DNA of 64,000 nucleotides, taken from the NCBI RefSeq assembly GCF_039696035.1, contig NZ_CP155567.1, positions 1,979,001 to 2,043,000 of the forward strand. Direction: 5' to 3'. Below, in pieces: positions 19,758 through 29,800 of the stretch. The DNA comes from Microbulbifer sp. SAOS-129_SWC (GTDB taxonomy: Bacteria > Pseudomonadota > Gammaproteobacteria > Pseudomonadales > Cellvibrionaceae). How positions within the stretch are numbered: the stretch's first letter is position 1; each line of letters starts with the position of its first letter. A program made the position numbers and the translations under genes. The notes under the pieces are model-generated. The model was not told the DNA's origin. It saw only the letters and a program-made list of their open reading frames with translations, and did not search any database.

Positions 19758-20396
19758 ATGCTCGATGCCAAAATGCCCGAAGCCTGGCGCGTACTGCGAA
19801 TCCAATCCGAACTGGTCGACGGAATCGAGCGGCTGATCGCGCTGAGTGGCGCCGTGACGGTATTCGGCAGCGCGCGTTTTGCCGAAGATACGCCCGAGTA
19901 CCAGCAGGCCCTGCGTCTGGGCGAGCTGCTGGCCACGGAGGGAATTCCGGTCATTACCGGCGGCGGGCCCGGCCTGATGGAGGCCTGCAATCGCGGCGCC
20001 TATCCACAGCCCGGTTCTTCCATCGGGCTCAATATCGAGCTGCCGTTCGAGCAGCACGCCAATCCTTATCAGGATATCGGCCTGCATTTTCGCTATTTCT
20101 TCGTGCGCAAGTTCATGTTCGTGAAGCACGCGGTGGGATTTGTCGGTCTGCCCGGTGGCTACGGCACGCTGGATGAATTGTTCGAAGCGCTGACACTGGT
20201 GCAGACACAGAAAGTGCGGCGCTTTCCCATCGTTCTGGTGGGCAGGCGCTACTGGTCGGGTTTACACGACTGGCTGGTGGAAACGGTACTCGAGCGGGCG
20301 TGTATCGATGCGGCCGACCTGGATCTGTTTCGCATCGTCGACAGCGTCGACGAAGCCGCTGATATCATCATCGAGTTTATTCGTTCGCGGGAGTAG
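19758..20396 (+). CDS. LOG-family nucleotide phosphoribohydrolase (TIGR00730 type)
   Basis: 212 residues with the Rossmann-like fold of LOG / lysine-decarboxylase-like proteins: VTVFGSARF, ITGGGPGLMEACNRGA and the signature VGLPGGYGTLDELFEALT (P-G-G-x-G-T-x2-E). LOG enzymes remove the base from nucleoside 5'-monophosphates (cytokinin-type substrates in plants); bacterial members are often of unknown physiological substrate. It lies between lexA and psrA, divergent from lexA, so the SOS boxes at 19588-19622 could also influence it, though its start is 136 bases beyond them. Confidence 0.85.
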   Translation: MLDAKMPEAWRVLRIQSELVDGIERLIALSGAVTVFGSARFAEDTPEYQQALRLGELLATEGIPVITGGGPGLMEACNRGAYPQPGSSIGLNIELPFEQHANPYQDIGLHFRYFFVRKFMFVKHAVGFVGLPGGYGTLDELFEALTLVQTQKVRRFPIVLVGRRYWSGLHDWLVETVLERACIDAADLDLFRIVDSVDEAADIIIEFIRSRE

Positions 20397-20511
20397 CAAC
20401 GCATCCGCGCGGCGCTCGCGCCGGTGCCGACTCCTGCTTTGGCCCGATCGTATTCCCCCCTTCCCGCGGCGGCGTCAACTGGCGCCGGATGTGCTAATCT
20501 GCCCCAGTACC

Positions 20512-20523
20512 AAACAAGCGTTT
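20512..20523. promoter_or_regulatory. PsrA operator
   Basis: AAAC-AAGC-GTTT, within CAAACAAGCGTTTT, matches the published PsrA half-site pattern (G/C)AAAC-N2-4-GTTT(G/C). It lies 33 bases before the psrA ATG and suggests negative autoregulation. Confidence 0.7.
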
Positions 20524-20555
20524 TAATTGTAAGTTTGAATATTGGGCAGTCGACT

Positions 20556-21188
20556 ATGAGCCAGACGGATACCGTCAGCCGGATTCTGGATGCAGCGGAA
20601 GTACTGTTTGCCGAGCGCGGGTTTACCGAGACGTCCCTGCGCACCATTACCAGTACTGCCGGCGTAAATCTCGCCGCGGTAAACTATCATTTTGGTTCCA
20701 AAAAAGAGCTGATCCAGGCGGTGTTCGAACGCTTCCTGACGCCCTTTACCGAGGCGCTGGCGGCGACCCTGGACCAGCGCGCGGCAGCCCGGGAACGCTT
20801 GACCGTGGACGAGCTGCTCGAGAGCCTCTTCCGGGTCGGCCTGGGCAGCCTGGCGGCGCAGGGGCGCGACCCGCAGCGCTTCATGCGCCTGCTGGGGCTG
20901 GCCTATACCCAGTACCAGGGGCACCTGCGCCGTTTTATCGTGTCTCGCTATGGCGACAGCTACCGGCGCTTTGCCGGGTTGCTGGCCCAGGCACTGCCGG
21001 GGCTGGATCCGGTGACCTTTTACTGGCGCCTCTACTTTATGCTCGGTGCGACCATTTTTACCCTGTCGAGCTTCGACGCCATCGAGGCTATCCTGAGGGA
21101 GGATTTCGGTGCCGAGAGCAGCCTGCCGGAAACGCTTGAGCGCCTGGTGCCCGCAGCAGCGGCGATGCTGAAAGTGAATGCGGAATGA
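20556..21188 (+). CDS. psrA: TetR-family regulator PsrA
   Basis: 210 residues. PsrA senses long-chain fatty acids and controls beta-oxidation and, in Pseudomonas, rpoS. The N-terminal TetR helix-turn-helix (SRILDAAEVLFAERGFTETSLRTITSTAGVNLAAVNYHFGSKKELI) is nearly identical in pattern to Pseudomonas PsrA, and the gene lies between lexA and nagZ as there. ATG 20556 begins at the family start; a longer upstream frame is rejected. A PsrA-type operator lies just upstream at 20512-20523. Confidence 0.88.
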   Translation: MSQTDTVSRILDAAEVLFAERGFTETSLRTITSTAGVNLAAVNYHFGSKKELIQAVFERFLTPFTEALAATLDQRAAARERLTVDELLESLFRVGLGSLAAQGRDPQRFMRLLGLAYTQYQGHLRRFIVSRYGDSYRRFAGLLAQALPGLDPVTFYWRLYFMLGATIFTLSSFDAIEAILREDFGAESSLPETLERLVPAAAAMLKVNAE

Positions 21189-21318
21189 GGAGTATGGGAA
21201 TGACTCTGTGTTGTTTGGGTGGCCACTGGCCGCGAAGCGGCGGTGAAAAGATGCACCGCATGAAACCTGCGCCTATGTGCCGCAATCGCCACTTGTCACT
21301 CTGCATTGAGGTGCCCGT

Positions 21319-22323
21319 ATGCTCGGCCCATTGATGATCGATGTCGAAGGCCTGGAACTGACCGCGGAGGACCGCGAGCTGCTGCGCCATCCGCTGGTGG
21401 GTGGTCTGATCCTGTTTGCACGCAACTACCGCGACCGCCCGCAACTGCAGCAGCTGGTGGAGGCGATTCGCGCCGAGCGCCCGGAGATTCTGGTGGCCGT
21501 GGACCAGGAGGGGGGCAGGGTGCAGCGCTTTCGCGAGCAGTTTACCCGGTTGCCGTCGATGCAGGCCCTGAGTGCGCACGCCGATGCCGAACAGCTGCGC
21601 GATGTGGGCTGGTTGCTGGCCGCGGAACTGCTGGCGCTGGGAATCGATTTCAGTTTTGCCCCGGTGCTGGATGCGGACGATCGCCATTGCCGCATCGTCG
21701 GCGATCGCAGTTTTTGCCCCGACCCCGCCGGGGTCACGGAGCGGGTGCGGCCGTTTGTCGCCGGTATGCACGAGGCCGGCATGGCCACCACCGGCAAGCA
21801 CTTTCCCGGCCACGGACATGTGCTCGAGGACAGCCACGAGGAGCTGCCGGAAGACGAGCGCTCGCTGGATGAGGTTATGGCCAGCGACGCGCTGCCGTTT
21901 ACCGAGATGATCGGCGCCGGTGAGCTGGACGCAGTGATGCCGGCGCATATTCGCTTCGTCCATGTGGACAGCCAGCCGGTGGGTTTTTCACCGTTTTGGC
22001 TGCAGTGGATTCTGCGTGAACAACTGGGTTTCGACGGTGTCATCTTCAGTGATGACCTGTCGATGGAGGGGGCTGGCGCCGCTGGTGGTTATGCCGCGCG
22101 GATCCGCGCGGCGCTCGATGCCGGTTGCGATATGGGTCTGGTCTGCAACAATCGCGCCGGTGCCCTGGAAGCGCTGGCGGAGCTGGAGGGCATGCAGCCG
22201 TCGGCAGAATCGGCACGGCGCCTGCAGCGCATGCGAGGCCACGCGGGAATTGCCAGCTGGGCGGAACTGGAGTCCACCGAGCGCTGGCAGAAAACGCGCG
22301 CCTGGCTGGCCAGCTGGATGTAG
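21319..22323 (+). CDS. nagZ: Beta-N-acetylhexosaminidase NagZ
   Basis: 334-residue cytoplasmic GH3 enzyme that removes GlcNAc from anhydro-muropeptides during cell-wall recycling and so affects beta-lactamase induction. Motifs: VDQEGGRVQRF, the substrate loop TGKHFPGHGHV (160-168), DSH with the catalytic His (~173), and the nucleophile Asp in FSDDLSM (~245). Length equals the family norm (~340). It starts at ATG 21319, 130 bases after psrA, with a weak ribosome site. Confidence 0.95.
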   Translation: MLGPLMIDVEGLELTAEDRELLRHPLVGGLILFARNYRDRPQLQQLVEAIRAERPEILVAVDQEGGRVQRFREQFTRLPSMQALSAHADAEQLRDVGWLLAAELLALGIDFSFAPVLDADDRHCRIVGDRSFCPDPAGVTERVRPFVAGMHEAGMATTGKHFPGHGHVLEDSHEELPEDERSLDEVMASDALPFTEMIGAGELDAVMPAHIRFVHVDSQPVGFSPFWLQWILREQLGFDGVIFSDDLSMEGAGAAGGYAARIRAALDAGCDMGLVCNNRAGALEALAELEGMQPSAESARRLQRMRGHAGIASWAELESTERWQKTRAWLASWM

Positions 22324-22361
22324 CGTGCGCGGCGCGCACCGATAGGCGCAATGGTGCGAAC

Positions 22362-22379
22362 AGTATCCTGATACTTTTT
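22362..22379 (+). terminator. Weak terminator-like hairpin after nagZ
   Basis: AGTAT-CCTG-ATACT followed by a short T run (TTTTC). The 5-bp AT-rich stem is weak. A GC-rich palindrome, GTGCGCGGCGCGCAC, lies just upstream at about 22325 and may add to the structure. Confidence 0.35.
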
Positions 22380-22446
22380 CAGTGCGCACGGCGCGCGCAA
22401 TAAAATCTTTGATCTGACCGCGAACGACGAAGAGGGGGCATTATTC

Positions 22447-23541
22447 GTGGAGTCCGTTAAGGTGTTTTTGCTGTCCTGGGTGGGGGACAACCGCTGGTGG
22501 ATACTGGCGGTCTTTCTGATTGTATTGGCCTCGGCGCTGAGTGCCTGGTTGCTGGCACGCTTTGTACAGCGCCTGGCGCGGCGCGCCGAGCGCACCATGA
22601 ATCCCTGGGACGATGCGCTGGTCGGCGCGATGATGCCGCCCGGCGCGGCGCTGATCTGGCTGCTCGGGCTGAGCCTGGCCGCCAGCCGCGCCGGCCATGC
22701 CACCGGTGCGGAGATCTTCTCGCTGGCCGAATCGGTGCGGGAAATTGGCCTGATCCTCGTCATCACCTGGTTTGCCTGGCGCTTTTCCCGCAACGTGGAG
22801 CACAACCTGCGGGACCCGCGCTACATGGGCAAGCCCATGGATGCCACCACCGTGCGGGCCATGGGCAAGCTGGTGCGGGCATCGATCGTTATCACTGCGG
22901 CGATGGTGATCATGCAGTTCCTCGGTTACAGCATCAGCGGCGTGCTGGCGTTCGGGGGGATCGGCGGCCTCGCCGTGGGCTTTGCGGCCAAGGACCTGCT
23001 GGCCAACTTTTTCGGCGGTCTGATGATTTACCTGGATCGCCCCTTCGCTGTGGGCGACTGGGTGCGCTCGCCGGATAAGGAGATCGAGGGTACGGTAGAG
23101 GATATCGGCTGGCGCCTGACCCGCATCCGTACGTTCGACAAGCGCCCGTTGTACATTCCCAATGGCATCTTCGCGCAGATTGCGGTGGAGAATCCGTCGC
23201 GCATGCTGAACCGGCGCATCTACGAGACCATCGGCATCCGCTATCAGGATGCACCACTGGTGGGTCCCATCGTGGCTGACGTCAAGGCGATGCTGCAGCA
23301 GCACCCGGAAATCGATACCAACCAGACGCTGATAGTCAATTTCAACAGCTTCGCGCCGTCATCGCTGGATTTCTTTGTCTACACCTTCACCAGGACCACA
23401 GACTGGGTGCGCTACCACGAAATCAAGCAGGATGTTCTGCTGCGCATACTGCAGATTGTCGAGGGGTACGGTGCTTCCTGTGCCTTCCCGACCTCCACAT
23501 TGCATATCGCCGAGCTGCCCGGGGCAAATAGTCCGGGATAG
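22447..23541 (+). CDS. MscS-family mechanosensitive channel
   Basis: 364 residues. Four predicted N-terminal spans (~18-38, ~60-80, ~95-112, ~135-155), with the pore-lining helix in the conserved pattern GVLAFGGIGGLAVGFAAKDLLANFFGG, then the beta domain opening with DRPFAVGDWV and the C-terminal vestibule domain. Such channels release solutes on osmotic downshift. It is longer than MscS (286) and nearer to the small YbdG/YnaI-type members. The start is GTG 22447 preceded by GAAGAGG. It stands alone between nagZ and the cold-shock gene. Confidence 0.9.
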   Translation: MESVKVFLLSWVGDNRWWILAVFLIVLASALSAWLLARFVQRLARRAERTMNPWDDALVGAMMPPGAALIWLLGLSLAASRAGHATGAEIFSLAESVREIGLILVITWFAWRFSRNVEHNLRDPRYMGKPMDATTVRAMGKLVRASIVITAAMVIMQFLGYSISGVLAFGGIGGLAVGFAAKDLLANFFGGLMIYLDRPFAVGDWVRSPDKEIEGTVEDIGWRLTRIRTFDKRPLYIPNGIFAQIAVENPSRMLNRRIYETIGIRYQDAPLVGPIVADVKAMLQQHPEIDTNQTLIVNFNSFAPSSLDFFVYTFTRTTDWVRYHEIKQDVLLRILQIVEGYGASCAFPTSTLHIAELPGANSPG

Positions 23542-23850
23542 ACAGCTAAATTAGGGGAGTACGTAAAAACACGATTGTGCACTTATATTTTGGCAATACG
23601 TCACAATTGGTGGTTTATTGCGCATGATCCGAAATCGCTGTTATTTATTTCGCGATCAAACCTAGACACTGGCGCCATTTTATCTAAGAATCGGTAGGTG
23701 TCTGTCGGGGCTGACCCGCCAGGCAGGGTACGACAGTCGCCGGCATCAGTATCGGTGACTGGGATCGGGGTGGCGTTTGCACTCTTGCTCGTGAAAGTTG
23801 ATTCGCGAAAGTCTGGAGGCAAGCGCAATAACAATAATGAGGTTGTCTCA
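23542..23850. other. Long leader / intergenic region before the cold-shock gene
   Basis: About 310 bases, AT-richer at its start. Cold-shock genes of the cspA type often have long structured 5' leaders, and a modest hairpin can be drawn around 23627-23655 (CGAAAT...ATTTCG). No clear promoter pair or CDS was found. The leader function is an inference from the family. Confidence 0.4.
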
Positions 23851-24066
23851 ATGAGTGATCGCGTTACAGGTACAGTGAAGTGGTTTAATAACGCCCGTGG
23901 TTATGGCTTCATCACCTGTGGAGAAGGAACTGAAGATATTTTCGTGCACTATCGCAGCATTCGCGGCGAGGGTTACAAAACCCTCAACGAAGGCCAGTCG
24001 GTAGAATTTGAAATGCAGCAAGGGGACAAGGGACTGTTGGCGGAAGACGTGGTTCCCTGCGAGTAA
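23851..24066 (+). CDS. Cold-shock domain protein
   Basis: 71-residue single cold-shock (OB-fold) domain that binds single-stranded [24 protein letters not shown] (RNP1) and [10 protein letters not shown] (RNP2). ATG 23851 gives the canonical small protein; a long upstream in-frame extension is not supported. RNP2 has Tyr in place of the more usual Phe/His-Phe pattern, a minor change. A strong terminator follows. Confidence 0.92.
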   Translation: MSDRVTGTVKWFNNARGYGFITCGEGTEDIFVHYRSIRGEGYKTLNEGQSVEFEMQQGDKGLLAEDVVPCE

Positions 24067-24169
24067 GCCTCCGGTTGCTCGTTCGCAATAATATTCTGCA
24101 CTGAAGACTCCGCATGCCGCATCCGGCTCCGGGGTTTTCAGCGTTGCTGCCCTCGGGGGGCAGTGCATC

Positions 24170-24211
24170 GCAATAAAAAAGGCGAGCCAGTTGGCTCGCC
24201 TTTTTTATTGC
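24170..24211. terminator. Bidirectional Rho-independent terminator
   Basis: A nearly perfect 20-bp palindrome with core AAAAAAGGCGAGCC...GGCTCGCCTTTTTT lies between the cold-shock gene (+) and the DUF819 gene (-). It has A/T runs on each side and can end both. Confidence 0.92.
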
Positions 24212-24248
24212 GCTCAAGCAGGGTTGTTGCGCCCTGGCGGGCGGCGGA

Positions 24249-25484
24249 TCAGCCGCCGCCGACCATGCGCAGCAGCTGGCCGCAGAACCAGGCGGCGTAG
24301 GTGCCCAGTGCATAACCCATCACTGCAAGGAGCACGCCGACCGGCGCCAGCGATGGGTGAAAGGCCGCTGCGACCACCGGCGCCGATGCCGCGCCGCCCA
24401 CATTGGCCTGGCTGCCCACCGCCATGAAAAAGGTCGGGGCCTTGATCAATTTGGCCACCAGCAGCATCAACCCCGCGTGCACGGCCATCCAGATGGCGCC
24501 GAGCAGGAACAGCTCGGGGCTGTCGCTGAGCGCGGTGATGTCCATATGGGTGCCGATAGTTGCCACCAGGAAATAGATAAACACCGAGCCCACTTTCGAC
24601 GCACCGGCACCCTCGAGTTTTTTGGCGGGGGAGAACGCCGCGGCGATGCCGAGCGTGGTGGCGATTACGATCAGCCAGAAGAACTGGCTGGTAAAGCTGA
24701 AGCGGGCCAGTTGCGGTGCGTTGTCCTGGAACCAGGGCGCCAGCTGATCGGCGCAGGCGTGGGCAATGGCGGTAATGCCGAAACCGACTGCGGCAATCAG
24801 CATCAGGTCGGTCAGGGTCGGGTTGCGCGAGTGTTTCTTGTGCATCGCCTCGACGTTTTCGCGCAACGTGGTGATCGCGGAAGTATCTGCCCCGGTGCGC
24901 GCATCCAGTTTTTTGGCGTTGCCGGCCATGACCAGCAGTACCGCCATCCAGATATTCGCGCAGATCACGTCCACCGCCACCATGGCGGAGAATATCTGTC
25001 CGCCCACGCCAAAGATTTCCTTCATCGCCGCCTGGTTGGCGCCGCCGCCGATCCAGCTGCCGGCCACGGTGGTCATGCCGCGCCAGACCGCTTCCGGTCC
25101 GCTGACACCGATGATGTCCGGATCGATCCACGACATGACCAGCAGCGCAATGGGGCCGCCGATCACGATGCCCACAGTGCCGGTCAGAAACAGGATCAAG
25201 GCTTTGGGGCCGAGATTGACGATGCCCTTCAGGTCGATGCTGAGTGTCAGCAATACCAGGCTTGCCGGCAGCAGATAGCGCGAGGCAACAAAGTAGAGCT
25301 GCGACGATTTGGCATCGATGATGTGGAAGGTGGTCAACAGGGACGGCAGGAAGTAGCACAGTAGCAGGGCGGGGACGAAGCGGTAGAAGCGCTTCCAGAA
25401 GCGGTGTTCACTGCCGGCGGTGTAAAAGACCAAGCCGAGAATAGCGGCGAGAATGCCGAGAATGATGGCGTCGTTGGTAATCAT
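24249..25484 (-). CDS. DUF819 (YjcL-like) integral membrane protein
   Basis: 411 residues with about 10-11 hydrophobic spans and the family's two similar halves, each with a glycine-rich motif: GSWIGGGANQAAMKE in the first and GSQANVGGAASAPVVA in the second. DUF819 proteins resemble carboxylate or sodium-coupled carriers, but the substrate is not established. The gene is monocistronic here: a terminator lies past its stop and csiV, on the same strand upstream, is 81 bases away, so cotranscription with csiV/mfd is possible. Confidence 0.85.
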   Translation of the reverse strand: MITNDAIILGILAAILGLVFYTAGSEHRFWKRFYRFVPALLLCYFLPSLLTTFHIIDAKSSQLYFVASRYLLPASLVLLTLSIDLKGIVNLGPKALILFLTGTVGIVIGGPIALLVMSWIDPDIIGVSGPEAVWRGMTTVAGSWIGGGANQAAMKEIFGVGGQIFSAMVAVDVICANIWMAVLLVMAGNAKKLDARTGADTSAITTLRENVEAMHKKHSRNPTLTDLMLIAAVGFGITAIAHACADQLAPWFQDNAPQLARFSFTSQFFWLIVIATTLGIAAAFSPAKKLEGAGASKVGSVFIYFLVATIGTHMDITALSDSPELFLLGAIWMAVHAGLMLLVAKLIKAPTFFMAVGSQANVGGAASAPVVAAAFHPSLAPVGVLLAVMGYALGTYAAWFCGQLLRMVGGG

Positions 25485-25565
25485 GGTTGCGGAAACTGGT
25501 GCTTAGTGGAGTAGGGGTGGCGGGGAGCCGGCAGCGGGCGCAATCGCCGGCTGCCGGGGCCGGTT

Positions 25566-26315
25566 TCAGGCGTCGCTGCCTGCGGCGTTTTCGCTGGGAT
25601 CGACTTTGCGAATTTCGATCAGAACGCCGAATTGCGGGTTGTCGAAATAGTGCAGCTCGCCACTGCGCAGGCGGCGCTTGGCCTGCAGCAATGCCACATG
25701 CCGGGCGTAGGCGGGCATGTCGGTGGCGATCGATTGGCTGGCGCCGGCCGACAGGTTCATCGGTTCGTCACTGGCGCTGGCCGTGGTGAGCGGTGCCCGC
25801 GGTACCGCCGGCACAAGCACACCGGAGCCCGCGACGTTGTCGTTGCCAGTGCCATCGAACTCGTTGTACCAGAGGTTGGTGCTCAGATGCAGGTAGTGAG
25901 CCACACTTACGGTAATCGTGCCCTCCAGCTGGTGGTGGTCGCCGTAGCTGTCACCGCCGCTGATAACAATGGCGGGCGAGCGGTGTTTCTGCTGCAGCAC
26001 CTGTTGCCAGGCGCGGTGGAACAGCACCTTGTAATTGCCGCTGCGATTCAGCGCGGCGACCTTGTTGTTCAGCTGGGTCGGCACCTGGGTCAGCAGTGGT
26101 AGACCATTTTTCTGCGAGTGAAAGTCCACCCAGCGCTGAGGGTACTGCAGCTTCGGCGCCGCCGGCCAGGTCTCTCCGGACTTGTCCATGCCCTGGGTGC
26201 GGCTGAACACGATCATCTCGATCTCGAAGGGTGTGCCGGCGTAGTTGACTGCATTGGCACTTGCCGCCGCCAGTGCCAGCAGCAGTGCGGAGCACAGTTT
26301 GAGGGTTCTGGTCAT
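25566..26315 (-). CDS. csiV: CsiV-family periplasmic peptidoglycan-binding protein
   Basis: 249 residues with a signal peptide (LKLCSALLLALAAASANA, cleaved near 22). The family pattern FEIEMIVFSR near the mature N-terminus and the C-terminal RRLRSGELHYFDNPQFGVLIEI are characteristic of CsiV-like proteins, first described in Vibrio as needed for growth with certain D-amino acids. In Pseudomonas the homologue also lies directly downstream of mfd. Here a 554-base repeat-rich gap separates the two. Confidence 0.82.
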   Translation of the reverse strand: MTRTLKLCSALLLALAAASANAVNYAGTPFEIEMIVFSRTQGMDKSGETWPAAPKLQYPQRWVDFHSQKNGLPLLTQVPTQLNNKVAALNRSGNYKVLFHRAWQQVLQQKHRSPAIVISGGDSYGDHHQLEGTITVSVAHYLHLSTNLWYNEFDGTGNDNVAGSGVLVPAVPRAPLTTASASDEPMNLSAGASQSIATDMPAYARHVALLQAKRRLRSGELHYFDNPQFGVLIEIRKVDPSENAAGSDA

Positions 26316-26442
26316 GTCGTTACCGCTGTAATCGTTATCTGTTTGTGTCTGTCGTTATCGGCAGCCTGTGCAATGCCAGCAGCTCGGTGAAAGCATTCCG
26401 CTGGCGAAGACAGGCAGAGGTCATGGTGCCTGTGCCGGTCGG

Positions 26443-26856
26443 CAGTGTAGCGGCACATGGAAGTGCCGCCGCCGGCACCGCCGGCGCGAGCCCGCAAAAT
26501 GCCAGCAGCTCCGCGCAGCTGCGATCAAGCATTGCGCGGGCGACGATTAACAGGGGCCATGGATGGCCCCTGCAGGTCGTCAGTGTCGCGGCACACGGAA
26601 GTGCCGCCGCCGGCACCGCCGGCGCGAGCCCGCGAAATGCCAGCAGCTCCGCGCAGCTGCGATCAAGCATTGCGCGGGCGACGATTAACAGGGGCCATGG
26701 ATGGCCCCTGCAGGTCGTCAGTGTCGCGGCACACGGAAGTGCCGCCGCCGGCACCGCCGGCGCGAGCCCGCGAAATGCCAGCAGCTCCGCGCAGCTGCGA
26801 TCAAGCATTGCGCGGGCGACGATTAATAGGGGCCATGGATGGCCCCTGTTAATCAG
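26443..26856. repeat. Three tandem copies of a 138-bp unit
   Basis: Units begin at 26443, 26581 and 26719, exactly 138 bases apart. The second and third are almost identical and the first differs by a few bases. Each holds several palindromes: AGGGGCCAT-GG-ATGGCCCCT, GTGCCGCCGCCGGCAC and CCGCGCAGCTGCG. A diverged, shortened relative precedes the array (~26367-26442: the AATGCCAGCAGCTC and AAGCATT...GCG segments recur). Because 138 is a multiple of 3, open frames of 172-186 codons run through on both strands, but they have no start signals or known domains. The array fills the gap between mfd and csiV (both - strand). Confidence 0.92.
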
Positions 26857-26869
26857 TAGGTAAATAGTA

Positions 26870-29800
26870 TCACTGCGCCAGCCGATCCAACACACCGGAT
26901 ACCTGCTGCAGGCGCTGTTCCGGGCCGTCCTCGTCGAGGGCGAAGCTCAAGTGGTTGGCGCCGGCGAGCTGGTAGCGGCCGGGTTCGGTCTGCACCATTT
27001 TAACCAATGTCAGTGGATCAACCCGGGTATTCTCCGCAAATTCGATACGTCCCCGCGCCGCAGAGGCCTCCAGCTTGCGGATGCCCATCTTTTCCGCGGC
27101 CAGTTTGATCTCGGTAGTGCGGAACAGGTGCTTGAGCGGCTCCGGCAGCAAACCAAAGCGGTCGATCATCTCCACCTGCAGTTCCCGCAGTTCGGCGCTG
27201 TCCGCGGCGTTGGCGATGCGCTTGTACATCATCAGGCGGCCGTGCACGTCCGGCAGGTAGTCCTCCGGGATCAGTGCCGGTATACGCAGGTTCACGTCCA
27301 CCGCCGGCGATTCCAGCGGTTCGTCGATATTCGGCGTCTTGCCCTCGCGAATGGCCTTTACCGCCTGGTCGAGCATTTCCATATACAGGGTGAAGCCGAC
27401 GCTCTGAATCTGGCCGCTCTGTTCCTCGCCGAGTAGTTCGCCGGCACCGCGGATCTCCAGGTCGTGGGTGGCCAGGGTGAAGCCGGCGCCCAGGTCCTGG
27501 GCCTCGGTGATGGCCTCGAGGCGCTTGACGGCGTCGGCGGTCATGGCGCGCTTGTTGGGGGTCAGCAGGTAGGCGTAAGCCTGGTGGTGGGAGCGCCCCA
27601 CGCGGCCGCGCAGCTGGTGCAGCTGGGCCAGGCCGAACTTGTCGGCGCGCTCGATCACGATGGTGTTGGCGCTGGGCACGTCGATGCCGGTCTCGATAAT
27701 GGTAGTGCACACCAATACGTTGAAGCGCTTGTGGTAGAAGTCGCTCATGACCTGTTCCAGCTCACGCTCGCGCATCTGCCCGTGGCCGATACCGATACGC
27801 GCCTCGGGCACCAGTTCGCCCAGTTCCCGTGCGATGCGCTCGATGCTCTTGACCTCGTTGTGCAGGAAGTACACCTGGCCGCCGCGCAGGATCTCGCGCA
27901 GGATCGCCTCCTTGATCAGCGCGTTGTCGCGCTCGCGCACAAAGGTCTTCACCGACAGGCGCCGCGCCGGCGGCGTGGCGATCACCGACAGATCGCGGAT
28001 GCCGGCCATGGCCATATTCAGCGTGCGCGGAATTGGCGTGGCGGTGAGGTTGAGGATATCTACCTCGGCGCGCAGGCTCTTCAGGCGCTCCTTCTGGCGC
28101 ACGCCGAAGCGGTGTTCCTCATCAATGATCAGCAGGCCCAGGTTGTGGAAGTCCAGGTCGCTCTGCAACAGCTTGTGCGTGCCGACGAGGATATCCACGG
28201 CGCCGCTGGTCACCTTCTCCTTGATGCTGTCGATCTCCTTGCCGGAGCGGAAGCGCGAGATCACTTCGATATTGAGCGGCCAGTCGGCGAAGCGGTCGCG
28301 GAACGATTGATAGTGCTGCTGCGCCAGCAGGGTGGTGGGTACCAGCATGGCCACCTGTTTACCGGCGTGGGCGGCGACGAAGGCCGCACGCATGGCGACT
28401 TCGGTTTTTCCGAAGCCGACATCGCCGCAGACCAGGCGATCCATCGGTTTTTCCGAAAGCATATCCGCGACCACGGCCTCGATCGCCTGCTGCTGGTCCG
28501 GGGTCTCCTCGAACGGGAAGCCGGCGGCGAACTCGCGATAGGCCAGGCCGGGATTGGCAAACGCGTGACCGACGCGCGCCTCGCGGCGGGCGTAGATGTC
28601 CAGCAGCTCGGCGGCGGCGTCGCGGACCTTCTCCGCGGCCTTGCGTTTGGCTTTCTGCCACTGCTCGCTGCCCATCTTGTGCAGCGGCGCCAGCGCCTCG
28701 TCGGCGCCGGAGTAGCGGCTGATCAGGTGCAGGCTGGCCACCGGCACGTAGAGCTTGGCCTCGCTGGCGTATTGCAGGGTCAGGAACTCTGCCGCCTGGC
28801 CGTCGATGTCGAGGCGCTGCAGGCCGCGGTAGCGGCCGACCCCATGGTCGATATGGACCACCGGCGCGCCGATGCGCAGCTCGGCCAGGTTTTTGATCGC
28901 GTTGTCAGCGTCGTCCTTGGCCTTCTTGCGCCGGCGCTGCTGCAGCACCCGCTCGCCGAACAGCTGTGGTTCGGCAATCAGGTTCAGCGCCGGCTCCGCC
29001 AGCAGCATGCCCTGGTCCAGCGGCGCCACGGTAATACCAAAGGCCGCGTCGCTGGCGGCGAAGTCCCGCCAGCTGGCAAAGGTTTCCGGCTGCAGGCGGA
29101 TACCGCGCAACAGTTCCAGCAGCGATTCGCGCCGGCCGCCACTCTCCGCACAGAAGAGTACGCGGCCGCTGAAGTCCATCAGATAGGCTTCCAGCGCCGC
29201 CAGCGGCTGGTCGGACTTGCCGTCTACCGGCAGCTGCGGCGGCGCCTGGGTGGCGAAATTGTGGTTGCCCTGGGCTTCCGGCAGCGTCTCGGCGGAGAAG
29301 ATGGCCCGCGGCATGGATTTCAGGGCGCCGTTCACCTCGGCCACGTCCAACAGTATCTGCCGTGGCGGCAGCAGTGGCCGGGTCAGGTCGCCGCGGCGGC
29401 TCTCGTAGCGGTTGCCCACCTCGCGCCAGAAGTTCTCCAGCGCCGGCTGGATGTCGCCGTGCAGGAACGCGATGCTGCGGTCCGGCAGGTAGTCGAACAG
29501 GCTGGCGCAGTGGCCGCGGAAAAACAGCGGCAGGTAGTACTCGATACCCGCCGGGGCGATGCCGGCGTTGATGTCCTGATACAGGGGCACCAGGCTTGGG
29601 TCACTGTCGAACTGCTCGTGCCAGTTCTGCAGGAACTCGGCCTGGGCCGCCTTGTGCAGCGGGAATTCGCGCGCCGGCAGCAGCTCGATGCGTGCGACCT
29701 TGTCCACGGTGCGCTGGGTCTCCGGGTCGAAGGTGCGCAGGGATTCGATCTCGTCGTCGAACAGGTCGATGCGGTAGGGCAGGGGGCTGCCCATCGGAAA

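Noticed and set aside
26443..26856. CRISPR array
   Set aside because: Units are contiguous 138-bp copies without unique spacers and no cas genes are near.
26335..26895. Open frames of 172 (+) and 186 (-) codons across the 138-bp repeat
   Set aside because: They stay open because the repeat period is a multiple of three; composition is palindrome-driven, there are no ribosome sites, and one runs into mfd.
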